Of a stretch of DNA of 64,000 nucleotides, positions 51,666 to 60,050 are shown piece by piece (position 1 is the stretch's first letter; each line of letters opens with the position of its first letter). The DNA lies in the NCBI RefSeq assembly GCF_000337795.1, contig NZ_AOLP01000009.1, positions 248,001 through 312,000 of the forward strand, written 5' to 3'. The translations under genes were made by a program, and so were the position numbers. Below the pieces are notes generated by a model. The model did not search any database. It was not told the origin of the DNA and saw only the letters and a program-made list of their open reading frames with translations. This DNA is from Haloferax denitrificans ATCC 35960. Lineage in GTDB: Archaea > Halobacteriota > Halobacteria > Halobacteriales > Haloferacaceae.

Positions 51666-52481
51666 CTACGCCGCCCACTCGCCGTCGGTCGTCACCGGGT
51701 CCGCTCCCGGCGCGTCGTCCGTGCAGGCCCGGTAGAAACAGACCTTGTAGGTCCGCCCGACGAGCGTGGTGACCGTCGAGGCGACGGCCACGACGGCGAT
51801 ATCGACCGCCGACATCGGCGCTTGGAACGCCGTCACCGCGCCGGCGACGGTGGTCGCCCCGTCGAGGGTGACGAACCAGAGCACCGGCAGGTCGACGACC
51901 GAGGTCGCGACGGTCGCCACGACCGCGTAGCCGACGACCTGCCGGAAGTTCCCGAAGACGAAGTCGACGCTTCTGCTGAGCGACCCGCCCGCGGTCTTCC
52001 CGTCGAAGACGACGGCGGTGTCGAAGAAGGTGAAGACGTAGACGACGGCCATCAGGACCGCGAGCGCCGCTCCGCCGCCGGCGAGTTCGACGAGCGTGAG
52101 GCTCGCGGAGCCGTTCAGCACCGCGTTGAGTCGGTCGAAGCCGATGTAGCCGACGACGCCGCCGCCGACGACCATCGCGACGACCATGATGACGAGGCCG
52201 GAAAGGACGCTCGCACCGAGCAGGCTGACGTAGTAGCGCTGTGCCGCGGTGGACGCGCGCAGGTCGGTGTCAGTGCCGGGGCGCGCGCCGTCGATGGCGG
52301 TGTAGAACGCGCCGATGAGCGCCGGTGAGCCGAACAGGAGCAGAATCGTCCCGACCACACTGACGAGGCCGGAGGCGTTATTCAGCGCGCCCATGGCCCC
52401 GAACGCGAGGGCGAACGCGACGAGCACCGGCGTGTCGGTGACGACTTGGAGGGTCGTTCGAAACGATTGGAGGACTGTCAC
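51666..52481 (-). CDS. Haloarchaeal multi-span membrane protein (DUF7847-like)
   Basis: A 271-residue protein with six predicted membrane helices grouped in pairs, and the glycerophosphodiester-like membrane-domain pattern FDTAVVFDGKTAGGSLSRSVDFVFGNFRQVVGY that I associate with the DUF7847 family of haloarchaea. Function unknown. The frame is open to ATG 52508, but that ATG is within CATATG, which as a TATA-like element would put transcription start at about 52482, exactly at the GTG 52481 chosen here; the nine-residue longer version is the alternative. Confidence 0.72.
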   Translation of the reverse strand: MTVLQSFRTTLQVVTDTPVLVAFALAFGAMGALNNASGLVSVVGTILLLFGSPALIGAFYTAIDGARPGTDTDLRASTAAQRYYVSLLGASVLSGLVIMVVAMVVGGGVVGYIGFDRLNAVLNGSASLTLVELAGGGAALAVLMAVVYVFTFFDTAVVFDGKTAGGSLSRSVDFVFGNFRQVVGYAVVATVATSVVDLPVLWFVTLDGATTVAGAVTAFQAPMSAVDIAVVAVASTVTTLVGRTYKVCFYRACTDDAPGADPVTTDGEWAA

Positions 52482-52571
52482 GACTGGCGGTACTCGGGCC
52501 GCCCTCATATGTGTTCATATCTACACGTTCGGTGGGAGAGAAGTCGCGTCGGCTGAACCGAAAGCGGTGCG

Positions 52572-52988
52572 TCAGCCCGAGATGGCCGCTTCGATGTCGT
52601 CCAGTTCCTCGTCGGAGAGGTCGGGTCGCTCGCCCGCGACGGCGTGGATGGGACTGCCGCCGTCGCCCTCGAACCGCGGGACGATGTGGACGTGGACGTG
52701 GTCGACTTCCTGGCCGGCGGCGGAGCCGTTGTTGATGCCGACGTTCGTCGCGTCGGCGTCGACCGCCGCCTCGACGCGTGGGACGAGGTCGTTCACGGCG
52801 GCGAAGAGGTCGGCCGCCGCGTCGGCCGGCACCTCGTCGAGGCGGGCGTGGTGCTCTTTCGGGACGACGAGCGTGTGGCCGGGCGCGAGCGGGTTGGCGT
52901 CGAGGAACGCGAGCGTGTGCTCGGTCTCGTGGACGATTCGGCCGGGGATGTCGCCGTCGACGATGGCGCAGAAGATGCAGTCGGACAT
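52572..52988 (-). CDS. HIT family hydrolase
   Basis: A 138-residue histidine-triad nucleotide hydrolase: CIFCAIVDGDIPGRIVHE at the start (zinc-type CxxC as in Hint proteins), LAPGHTLVVPKEHHARLDEV, and the triad VDHVHVHIVPRFEGDG. It cleaves nucleoside phosphoramidates or dinucleoside polyphosphates. ATG 52988 gives normal Hint length. On the same strand as the downstream membrane protein gene 51666 but separated by 90 bases. Confidence 0.92.
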   Translation of the reverse strand: MSDCIFCAIVDGDIPGRIVHETEHTLAFLDANPLAPGHTLVVPKEHHARLDEVPADAAADLFAAVNDLVPRVEAAVDADATNVGINNGSAAGQEVDHVHVHIVPRFEGDGGSPIHAVAGERPDLSDEELDDIEAAISG

Positions 52989-53110
52989 ACGTGAGGTGTC
53001 GATTGGCGGGAAAAAGAAAGTTCGCACCGGTCCGGAGTCGGTCGAGTCAGTTCCGCTCGGCGGACCGTTTGTGGTCGGCGTCGGTGTGCGCCTCGGTCGA
53101 CACGGCGAGG

Positions 53111-53740
53111 TTAGGGGAGAATCGACTCCAAGTCGGCCAGATACTCGTCTAACTCGTAGCCGAGCCGGGAGAGCCACACGTCGCGGTAGGAGGGGTGTAA
53201 AAGCGGGACCACGGTGTAGCCGAACCGCTCGCTCTCGACGGGTTCGAGGACGGTATCGAGAAAGCCGTCCAGCGAGGCGTCGTCGAGCGCGAGGACGCTT
53301 TCGGTCGCGTGGCGGCCGGTCGGGACCACCACGTCGGGGTCGATGGCTTCGAGTTCGGAAACGAGGTGGTCGCGGCAGTTCGCCTTTTCGGCGGCCGTGG
53401 GCGCGCGGTTCGACCCCTCGCCGTCCGAGGGGAAGCACTTGACGGCGTTCGTGTAGAAGACGCCGGACTCGTAGCCGACGGCGGCCATCGTCTCGCGGAT
53501 GCGGCGGCCCGAGTGCCGGGCGGTGTAGGACATCCCGGTCCAGTTGCCGCCCCGCCAGCGCTCGGCGTCGGGGTTGCCCGCGCCGGGCGCTTCGCCGACG
53601 ACCATCACGGTCGCGTCAGCGGGGCCGACGCCCCACGAGATGCGGTTTCGGCACTCGACGAGCGCCGGACAGCGCGCGCAGTCGGGTTCGAGGACGAGCG
53701 TCTCGTCGGCGTCGGGAAACCGGGGGTCGGCGTCGGCCAT
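53111..53740 (-). CDS. Uracil-DNA glycosylase superfamily protein (Fe-S, family 4/5-like)
   Basis: A 209-residue base-excision repair glycosylase. Four cysteines fit an Fe-S cluster: CARC (about 21-24) plus those in NAVKCFPSDG and EKANCRDHL. Motif 1 reads VVGEAPGAGNPDAERWRG and motif 2 VVPLLHPSYRDVW, characteristic of thermophile-type UDGs. Its active-site motif GEAPGAGN is not typical for pure uracil specificity, so it may accept other deaminated bases. ATG 53740 directly follows the TAG of the 76-residue membrane protein gene, so both are one operon. Confidence 0.87.
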   Translation of the reverse strand: MADADPRFPDADETLVLEPDCARCPALVECRNRISWGVGPADATVMVVGEAPGAGNPDAERWRGGNWTGMSYTARHSGRRIRETMAAVGYESGVFYTNAVKCFPSDGEGSNRAPTAAEKANCRDHLVSELEAIDPDVVVPTGRHATESVLALDDASLDGFLDTVLEPVESERFGYTVVPLLHPSYRDVWLSRLGYELDEYLADLESILP

Positions 53741-53971
53741 CTACTCCGTAAGCGGGAGCACGATGCCGAAGATAATCGGCGAGAACAGCACCAGCGCGAT
53801 GCCGAGCCACTCGGCGTCGAAAAACAGCGTGCGCTCCCAGCCGGGGATGGCACCGCCGCTCACGGCGAGGGCGACTTTCGCGCCGACAGCGCCGAACAGG
53901 AACAGCGCGAGCCCCAGTCCGAGGCCGGTCTTGGTCATCCGCGGGTAGTCGATGTTTCCGTAACGTCCCAT
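53741..53971 (-). CDS. Small two-span membrane protein, unknown
   Basis: A 76-residue protein: MGRYGNIDYPRMTKTG then two membrane helices (about 18-38 and 52-74) separated by a hydrophilic loop. Homologues seem widespread among haloarchaea next to UDG or PRPP synthetase genes but I know no function. ATG 53971 begins the conserved YGNIDYPRMTK; the frame is open to 53998. It ends directly before the UDG start codon. Confidence 0.72.
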   Translation of the reverse strand: MGRYGNIDYPRMTKTGLGLGLALFLFGAVGAKVALAVSGGAIPGWERTLFFDAEWLGIALVLFSPIIFGIVLPLTE

Positions 53972-54025
53972 AGTATCCCGAGATGCGGGGACCGGCAAAA
54001 CCGTTTCGAGAGAGTGTGTGGTCTG

Positions 54026-54877
54026 CTACCGTTCGAGTTCGTCGACGAGAGCGGGCGCGACGGACACCTCGCTCACGTCGCGCTCGATGGTGTCGGTGCC
54101 GACGACGCGCTCGATACCGGCGCGCGCGAGTTTCGTGCGGGCGTTGCGAGCCAAAAGCGGGTGGACGGTCGCACAGAAGACGCGCTTTGCGCCGCCGTCG
54201 GCGAGGACGGTCACGGCCTCGCTCATGGTCGACCCGGTGGCGATGATGTCGTCGGTGATGACCACGTCGCGGCCCTCGAAGTCGGCGTCGCTCGGCGTGA
54301 TTTCCACGTCGGTCCCGGAGTGGCGCACCTTCTCGAAGTAGTCGGTCTCGCCGTCGCCGTAGGCGTCGCGGACGGTTTCCGCGATGCCGATAGCTCCCGA
54401 GTCGGGCGACAGAAACAGCGGGTCGTCGAGTTCGGGGAGCGGTTCGGCGAGTCGCCCGGCGGCGTCGACGATGTCGACGGGCACGTCGAAGAACTCCGAG
54501 ACGGCGTCCTCGTGGGGGTTGACGAGCACGACGCGGTCGGTCGTCGTGCTCACGGCGCGGGCGACCGCGCGGGCCGAAACCGGGTGGCCGGCCTCGAACG
54601 CCTTGTCCTGTCGGGCGTAGCCCATGTACGGGATGACCGTCGTGACCGCCGACGCGCCGGCCTCGCGGACGGCGTCCTGCAGTTGGAGCAGTTCGACGTA
54701 GGCGTCGTTGCTGGCGGTGCTGGCGACGATGGTGGCGGCGTCGGCGTCGAAACCGGGGACCGCGGCCAGCGTCTCGCCGTCGGGGAAGCGGTCGTACTCG
54801 ACGGCCGCGAGCGACTCGCCGAGTTCGGAAGCGAGCGCGGCCGCGAGTGCCTGCGAGGATGCGCCGGGTACGAGCAT
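54026..54877 (-). CDS. prs: Ribose-phosphate pyrophosphokinase
   Basis: A 283-residue archaeal class III-like PRPP synthetase, producing PRPP from ribose 5-phosphate and ATP for nucleotide, His and Trp synthesis. Visible are the flexible loop YARQDKAFEAGHPVSAR, the divalent-metal site VVLVNPHEDAV, and the PRPP loop VVITDDIIATGSTMSEAV. ATP-binding ELFDG-like sequence is RFPDGETLAAV. Shorter than bacterial Prs by about 30 residues, as in archaea. Its substrate is made by RpiA (gene at 21496). Confidence 0.95.
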   Translation of the reverse strand: MLVPGASSQALAAALASELGESLAAVEYDRFPDGETLAAVPGFDADAATIVASTASNDAYVELLQLQDAVREAGASAVTTVIPYMGYARQDKAFEAGHPVSARAVARAVSTTTDRVVLVNPHEDAVSEFFDVPVDIVDAAGRLAEPLPELDDPLFLSPDSGAIGIAETVRDAYGDGETDYFEKVRHSGTDVEITPSDADFEGRDVVITDDIIATGSTMSEAVTVLADGGAKRVFCATVHPLLARNARTKLARAGIERVVGTDTIERDVSEVSVAPALVDELER

Positions 54878-54937
54878 ACCCGTTCGTCTCTCGTGGGGGG
54901 TAAAACCGCTTTTCGTTGCGTTCAGCCGCGTCGCGTG

Positions 54938-55765
54938 TCAGCGCACCGCGACGCCGACCGTGTCCAATCCGAGCACCTGCGTCCGCCAGTCGTCCCCGGT
55001 CAGTCGGACGCAGAAGCTCCCCGCGTCGGTGACGGCGTAGGCGGCGCGGGCGTCGTGGGCGAGCGCGACGACCGTCTCGTCCAGCGGAATCGGCGCGGCC
55101 TCCCACGTCCCCGACTCGGCGTCGCGCGCGACGACGCCGTCCGGACCGACCGCGTGGGCGCGGCCGTCCGGCATCGACGCGACCGCCGAAAACGCCCCGT
55201 CGAGCGCGTCCATCCAGCCGTTGCCGAGCGCGTACAGCCCCGAGTCGGTCGCGGCGAGCGGGGTCCCCGAGTCGCCGCCGAGGCGGCCCGCGGGGTCGGA
55301 CACGTCGTTCACGTCGTCGAGGCCGACGTGCGTGAGGCCGTCGTCGCCGATACGGTAGACGCCGTCGTCGGCCGCGACGAGGCTCCCGTCGAGGGCGCGG
55401 ACCGCTCCGACCGCGCCGAGGTCGGTCCACCCGGACTCGTCGAAGCGGGCGACGCGACCCGCATCGTCGGCGGCGACGACGCGATTCCGGTGGAAGCCGA
55501 CGGCCGTCGCGGGACCGAAGTCGAGTTCGTGGTAGTCGCCGCCCTGCACGAGCAACACGTCCTCGTCGGTGGCGACGGCGACTTCTCCGGGCGACCCGGC
55601 GGCGTCCCGCGCGGTACACCGGTGGTCGATGCGGAAGCCGCCGACGAGGTCGTCGGAGACGTCGACGGTCACGACCCCGACGCCCGCGGCGACGTACACC
55701 GTCTGCTTGTCGGACTTGTCCGCGTACACCCGCTTTTCGTCGATAGAGAGGTCGAAATCAGCCAT
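54938..55765 (-). CDS. Haloarchaeal beta-propeller-like protein (HVO_0234 family)
   Basis: A 275-residue protein made of six to seven repeated four-strand blades, each with a pattern like D-x-V/L-x-A-x-x-x-G-V/L-Y-R-I (for example VYRIGDDGLTHVG, GLYALGNGWMDAL). It has no signal peptide or enzymatic motif and is probably a cytoplasmic protein-interaction platform. I recall a Pfam family named for the Haloferax volcanii member HVO_0234; the match is from memory. It is upstream of prs on the same strand, 60 bases apart, possibly co-transcribed. Confidence 0.78.
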   Translation of the reverse strand: MADFDLSIDEKRVYADKSDKQTVYVAAGVGVVTVDVSDDLVGGFRIDHRCTARDAAGSPGEVAVATDEDVLLVQGGDYHELDFGPATAVGFHRNRVVAADDAGRVARFDESGWTDLGAVGAVRALDGSLVAADDGVYRIGDDGLTHVGLDDVNDVSDPAGRLGGDSGTPLAATDSGLYALGNGWMDALDGAFSAVASMPDGRAHAVGPDGVVARDAESGTWEAAPIPLDETVVALAHDARAAYAVTDAGSFCVRLTGDDWRTQVLGLDTVGVAVR

Positions 55766-55861
55766 CCGTTGGGCCGAGGTTCGCGGCGGGGTTCGGAAAG
55801 GATTGTGGTCGTTCCCGCGGCGCGACGACGGGCCGAACGGGCGCGTCGTTGAGAACTGAGA

Positions 55862-56206
55862 TTACAGAAATTCCCGCACGTCGGAGTACCACATGTCGTG
55901 GTGGTCGAGTTCGCCGAGCGCCTCGGCCACGTCGACCGCGAGGACGTGCCAACAGCGCTCGCCCTCGTCGGGGTCGAGGTTGTACTGGGAGTCCTTGCAG
56001 GTACAGCCCCGGTCTTCGACCACGTACTCGTCGTCGTAGCCGACGACCACGTCGAAGTCGCGGTAGCGCTTCACCCGTCGCTCGGAGACGGCCTCGATGG
56101 CCGTGACGCCCCGGTCGCCGTGGGCGTCGACGATGGCCTGCACGATGGTCGGCGAGAGCCGCCCGGTCTCCGCGAGCGCCGCTCGCCAGTCGTCGGCCGG
56201 GTCCAC
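55862..56206 (-). CDS. SWIM zinc-finger domain protein, start uncertain
   Basis: The last 40 residues carry a SWIM finger, C-x-C-x(n)-C-x-H: CTCKDSQYNLDPDEGERCWH, a DNA- or protein-binding zinc motif. The GTG at 56206 gives 114 residues. Upstream the frame stays open and still looks coding for about 15 codons ([12 protein letters not shown]) before merging into an 11/13-base tandem repeat, with no ATG, GTG or TTG in a good place; either the repeat expansion removed the original start or a non-standard start is used. Divergent from trm1. Confidence 0.65.
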   Translation of the reverse strand: MDPADDWRAALAETGRLSPTIVQAIVDAHGDRGVTAIEAVSERRVKRYRDFDVVVGYDDEYVVEDRGCTCKDSQYNLDPDEGERCWHVLAVDVAEALGELDHHDMWYSDVREFL

Positions 56207-56269
56207 GCCGGCGACTTCGTCGGTGGCGGTGAAAACGCATTCGATGCCGCGGGGTGGACCGACCGCCGA

Positions 56270-56355
56270 AATCGCGTCACAATCGCATCGTAATCGCGTC
56301 ACAATCGCGTCGCACAACCGCGTCGCACAACCGCGTCGCACAATCGCATCGCAAC
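56270..56355. repeat. 11/13-base tandem repeats before trm1
   Basis: Short units of the type AATCGCGTCAC (11 bases) and AACCGCGTCGCAC (13 bases) follow each other from 56270 to about 56355: seven units, the best conserved being two consecutive copies of AACCGCGTCGCAC. They lie between divergent genes and reach close to trm1's start. Likely a minisatellite that also forms the shared promoter region. Confidence 0.8.
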
Positions 56356-56385
56356 CGGTTTCCGCCCGCGCGGGCGACTGCGGGT

Positions 56386-57516
56386 ATGCACGTGAGCGAG
56401 GGAGGCGTCGAAATCGAGGTTCCCGACGCCCGCGACGGGGCGTCCGCGGGGACCGGCGACGATGTCTTCTACAACCCCACACAGGAGTTGAACCGGGACA
56501 TCACCGCGGCCGTCCTCCGCTCCTTCCGCGAGCGCGAACCCCGAGCCGAGAGCTACCTCGACGCGATGGCCGCCTCGGGTATCCGGGGCGTCCGCGCCGC
56601 CGCCGAGGGCTACGACGTGACCTGCGCCGACCTCGACACCGACGCCGTCGAACTCGCCCAGTCGAACCTCGACCGCGCCGGCAACGGCGGCGAGGCGGTC
56701 CACCGCAACGCCAACGCCCTCATGTACGACTCCGTCTTCGACGTGGTCGACCTCGACCCCTTCGGCACGCCGATGCCCTTCGCCGACCCCGCGTTCGCCA
56801 ACACCCGCGACCTCGTCTGCGTCACCGCCACGGACACCGCCCCGCTGTGCGGCGCACACCAGAAAAGCGGCATCCGGAAGTACGGCTGTCTCCCCCAGAA
56901 CACCGACTACCACCCCGAGATGGGGCTTCGCACCCTCCTCGGCGCGATGGTCCGCACCGCCGCCCGCTACGACAAGGCCGCCGTCCCGATTCTCTCGCAC
57001 GCGACGCGTCACTACGCGCGGGCGTATCTCGAACTCGACGAGCGGGCGACGAAGGCCGACGAACTCCTCGAATCCACCGGCTTCGTCTACCACTGCGAGG
57101 ACTGCCTCCACCGCGAGGCCGAGCGCTCGCTCATCGCCCACCCGCCCGAGTCGTGCGCCAACTGCGACTCGACCCGGATTCTCGAAGCCGGTCCCATCTG
57201 GCTCGGTCCCGTCTCCGAGCCGGCGTTCGCCGAGGCCGTCCGCGACGAGGTGACCGAGGACTTCGGCACCGCGAAGCGCGCCCGCAAGCTCCTCGACACG
57301 CTCGCGGTCGAACTCGACACGCCGACCCACTTCGACCAGCACCGCCTGTGTAAGCTCTGGGGTCGGTCGGCATCGAAGATGGAGACGTTCCTCGAAACCC
57401 TCCGCGAGGCCGGCTACGACGCCACGCCCGCGCACTACCACGGCACCGCGTTCAAGACCGACGCGACGGTCGCTGAGATACGCGAGGCGACCGCCGCGCT
57501 CGACCCCGAAGCCTGA
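56386..57516 (+). CDS. trm1: tRNA (guanine(26)-N(2))-dimethyltransferase Trm1
   Basis: A 376-residue SAM-dependent enzyme methylating G26 of tRNA. Class-I methyltransferase motifs: [17 protein letters not shown] (motif I), [29 protein letters not shown] (motif IV, D-P-F/Y-G). The C-terminal zinc ribbon has CEDCL and CANCD and the lysine-rich tail [14 protein letters not shown] 56386 gives [14 protein letters not shown]; further upstream the frame runs into tandem repeats. Confidence 0.94.
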   Translation: MHVSEGGVEIEVPDARDGASAGTGDDVFYNPTQELNRDITAAVLRSFREREPRAESYLDAMAASGIRGVRAAAEGYDVTCADLDTDAVELAQSNLDRAGNGGEAVHRNANALMYDSVFDVVDLDPFGTPMPFADPAFANTRDLVCVTATDTAPLCGAHQKSGIRKYGCLPQNTDYHPEMGLRTLLGAMVRTAARYDKAAVPILSHATRHYARAYLELDERATKADELLESTGFVYHCEDCLHREAERSLIAHPPESCANCDSTRILEAGPIWLGPVSEPAFAEAVRDEVTEDFGTAKRARKLLDTLAVELDTPTHFDQHRLCKLWGRSASKMETFLETLREAGYDATPAHYHGTAFKTDATVAEIREATAALDPEA

Positions 57517-57601
57517 CGAGGCAACGGCCAGCGGCCGTAACCGAGTCACGAGGCCGCGTCGGCGGGTAGCTTCTTTGCCTCCCGTGTCGTTTCCGTGATA
57601 C

Positions 57602-58939
57602 GTGAGCGCCACGATTCGAACCGCCGTCCCCGTCGCACGGGCCGTCGTCGACACGATTCGGGAGAAGGAAATCTCGTTTCTCGCGGCCAGCATCTCGTAC
57701 TACGCGCTCGTCTCGTTGATTCCGCTTCTCGTCCTCGGCGTCGTCGTCGCCACCGCGGTCGGCGGCGCGGAGTTGCAGGCCCAACTCCAGACGCTCGTCG
57801 AGCAGTACCTCGTCCCGACCGGGCAGGGCCTCGTCGAGGAGGCCCTCGCGGACCGAACCGGACAGGGAAGCGTCGGGGCGGTGAGCCTCGCGCTGACGGT
57901 CTGGGGGGCGCTGAAGCTCTTCCGCGGCCTCGACATCGCCTTCTCGCGCATCTACGGCTCGGAGGCTGGCGGCCTCCTCGACCAGCTCCGCGACGGCGCA
58001 ATCGCCCTCGCCAGCATCGGCGTCGGCACCATCGGCGTCGCGGTGCTGACCGCGCTCCTCGGCCTGCTCGACGTGCCGTTCATCCAACTGCTCTCGCCGA
58101 TTCTGTTGCTTCTCACGCTGTGTGCGGCGTTCTTCCCGCTGTACTACGTCTTTCCCGACGCCGACCTCTCACCGCGGCAGGTCGTTCCGGGAACCGTCTT
58201 CGCGGCCGTCGGCTGGACCGTCCTCGGGGTCGGCTTCGGTCTCTACGCGTCGGTGGCCGGCGCGTCGGTCGCGGGCGCGCTCGGGACGCTCCTGTTGCTC
58301 GTGACGTGGTTCTACTTTTCGGGGCTCATCCTGCTTTCGGGCGCGGTCGTCAACGCGGTCCTCGCGGGGGTCGGCGACGACGCGTCGCCCGCGGAACCGC
58401 GTGACCCGCCGGGGGGACCACCCGGAGTGGACCGGCAGGTACAACATACGGGAGACCGACATGACGCTCGTACGGATATGAGCGACGACCGAGGAGACAC
58501 CGATGGGCCGCGGACGGACGACGCCGGCGACGCGGAGACCGGCGCGTCCGTCTCCCCGCGCGGCGCTCCCGACATCGAGGAGCTGGAATCGCAGGTCGAG
58601 GAACTCCGGGCCGACCTCGACGCGTTCGAGGACGACGTGACCGACCGGACGGTCGAAAAGCCCAAGCTCGAAGCCGAGTTGAAGCGCTACGTCCGCCGGC
58701 GGATGCGCCGCGGCAAGGCCCGCGGCTGGGGTCCCTACCTCGTGCTCGGCTACGGCGTCGTCCTCACGCTCGGCGCGTTCTACTACCTCCAGTCGGACCT
58801 CATCGCGGTCGTCGCCATGCTCATCATCTTCCTGTCGACGCTCGGGCTCTACGTCCTGTTCGTCATCTTCGGCATCGGCCTGAACGCGCTCGGCCTCCCC
58901 GGCCGCGCCGTCGACGCGGTCCGCGAACGCCGCGGCTGA
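57602..58939 (+). CDS. YihY/BrkB-family membrane protein with extra C-terminal membrane module
   Basis: A 445-residue protein. Residues about 1-265 are the YihY/BrkB six-helix domain (start EKEISFLAASISYYALVSLIPLLVL, later FRGLDIAFSRIYGSEAGGLLDQLRDGAIALA, WFYFSGLILLSGAVVNAVLAG). Residues 270-370 are hydrophilic with a coiled coil (IEELESQVEELRADLDAFEDDV), then two further membrane helices. The second part resembles a separate small haloarchaeal membrane protein, so the gene looks like a fusion. GTG start at 57602. TGA is one base before the PAP2 start, so co-transcribed. Confidence 0.83.
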   Translation: MSATIRTAVPVARAVVDTIREKEISFLAASISYYALVSLIPLLVLGVVVATAVGGAELQAQLQTLVEQYLVPTGQGLVEEALADRTGQGSVGAVSLALTVWGALKLFRGLDIAFSRIYGSEAGGLLDQLRDGAIALASIGVGTIGVAVLTALLGLLDVPFIQLLSPILLLLTLCAAFFPLYYVFPDADLSPRQVVPGTVFAAVGWTVLGVGFGLYASVAGASVAGALGTLLLLVTWFYFSGLILLSGAVVNAVLAGVGDDASPAEPRDPPGGPPGVDRQVQHTGDRHDARTDMSDDRGDTDGPRTDDAGDAETGASVSPRGAPDIEELESQVEELRADLDAFEDDVTDRTVEKPKLEAELKRYVRRRMRRGKARGWGPYLVLGYGVVLTLGAFYYLQSDLIAVVAMLIIFLSTLGLYVLFVIFGIGLNALGLPGRAVDAVRERRG

Positions 58940-58940
58940 G

Positions 58941-59906
58941 ATGTTCCGGTTCGCACTCTCGCTTCAGACCCGCGGCTTCGGCGAGCTGGCGCTCGCGAAC
59001 GCGCCGGACGCGCTGGTCTTCCTGTTCGGGCTCGCCACCCAACTCGGCGACCAGTGGTTCTACTTCGTCGCGTTCACGTCGCTGTACTGGCTCTGCCGCC
59101 CCCGAATCACGGCGCGACCGCGGCGGACCGCGGCCTCCTTCGTCGGCCTCGCGCTCGGGTCGCTGGCGCTCGTCACGGCGCTGAAAGTCGGCTTCGCCCT
59201 GCCGCGGCCGCCGACCGCGGCCGTCGCCGACGCGCCCGCGTGGCCGTCGCCGCTTTCGGACCTGTTCGTCTCGTTCACGACAGACGACGGCTTCGGCTTC
59301 CCGAGCGGGCACGCCCTCGGGACCACGGTCGTCTACGGGGCCGCCGTCTCGCTTCTCGACCTGTGGGACCGCCGCCGCCGACTCGTCGCCGCGGCGGTCG
59401 CCGTCGGCATCGTCTCGCTCTCGCGAATCTTCCTCGGCGTCCACTACGGCGTCGACGTCGTGGTCGGCGTCCTCCTCGGCCTCGGCTTCCTGAAGGCGGT
59501 CTTTCTCGTCGCCGGCGCGGACGACCCCGACGCGGCCGGCCACCTCGACCCGGCGCGCCTGTTCGCCATCGCGGCCGGCCTCAGCGTCCTCGCGCTCGCG
59601 GCGGTGTTCGCCACGGGCCTCTCCGGACACACCGAAAACGCCGCGGCGGCGCTCGGCGGGTCGCTCGGCGGCCTCGCCGGCTGGACGCGACTCGCCGACC
59701 ACGAGTCACTGCCGACGCTGTCGCCGCCGGTCGCGCTCGTCGCGTTCCTCGGCGCGGGCGGCCTCTGGGTCGGCGTCGACGTGGTGGACGCCTCGGTCCC
59801 GGTGACGGTGCTCGCCACCGCGGCGGTGGTCGCCTTTATCCTCGTCGCGCCGCGGGCGTACGACCGGCTCGGACTCGGCGACGGGGCGTCCCTGCGGGCC
59901 GACTAA
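58941..59906 (+). CDS. PAP2-family lipid phosphatase-like membrane protein
   Basis: A 321-residue membrane protein with the complete phosphatidic-acid phosphatase signature: C1 KVGFALPRP, C2 FPSGHALG, C3 SRIFLGVHYGVDV. Six helices form the PAP2 core (residues about 20-200); four more helices follow (to residue 310). It may dephosphorylate isoprenoid diphosphates or archaeal lipid phosphates. It starts one base after the YihY-type gene and is convergent with glnA. Pyrimidine-rich TTCTG repeats at 59947-59975 are a likely terminator. Confidence 0.9.
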   Translation: MFRFALSLQTRGFGELALANAPDALVFLFGLATQLGDQWFYFVAFTSLYWLCRPRITARPRRTAASFVGLALGSLALVTALKVGFALPRPPTAAVADAPAWPSPLSDLFVSFTTDDGFGFPSGHALGTTVVYGAAVSLLDLWDRRRRLVAAAVAVGIVSLSRIFLGVHYGVDVVVGVLLGLGFLKAVFLVAGADDPDAAGHLDPARLFAIAAGLSVLALAAVFATGLSGHTENAAAALGGSLGGLAGWTRLADHESLPTLSPPVALVAFLGAGGLWVGVDVVDASVPVTVLATAAVVAFILVAPRAYDRLGLGDGASLRAD

Positions 59907-60050
59907 GGCCGCGTTTTCGGGCTGTTATCCGCGTTCGGCTCGCGTCGCTTCTGGTTTCTGTTTCTGCTTCTGGCCGACTGCGATACCGGGCGCTGTCGCT
60001 CTCCGACCAGCGGTCGCGAAAGAAAAATCGGTGTTGGGCGTGCGCGGCGC
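59907..60050. terminator. Convergent-gene gap with TTCTG repeats
   Basis: The 144-base gap after the PAP2 gene contains GGTTTCTGTTTCTGCTTCTG-type repeats (59950-59970) and an AAAGAAAAAT tract (60019-60028) facing glnA. Both fit U-tract archaeal termination in the two directions. Confidence 0.45.
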
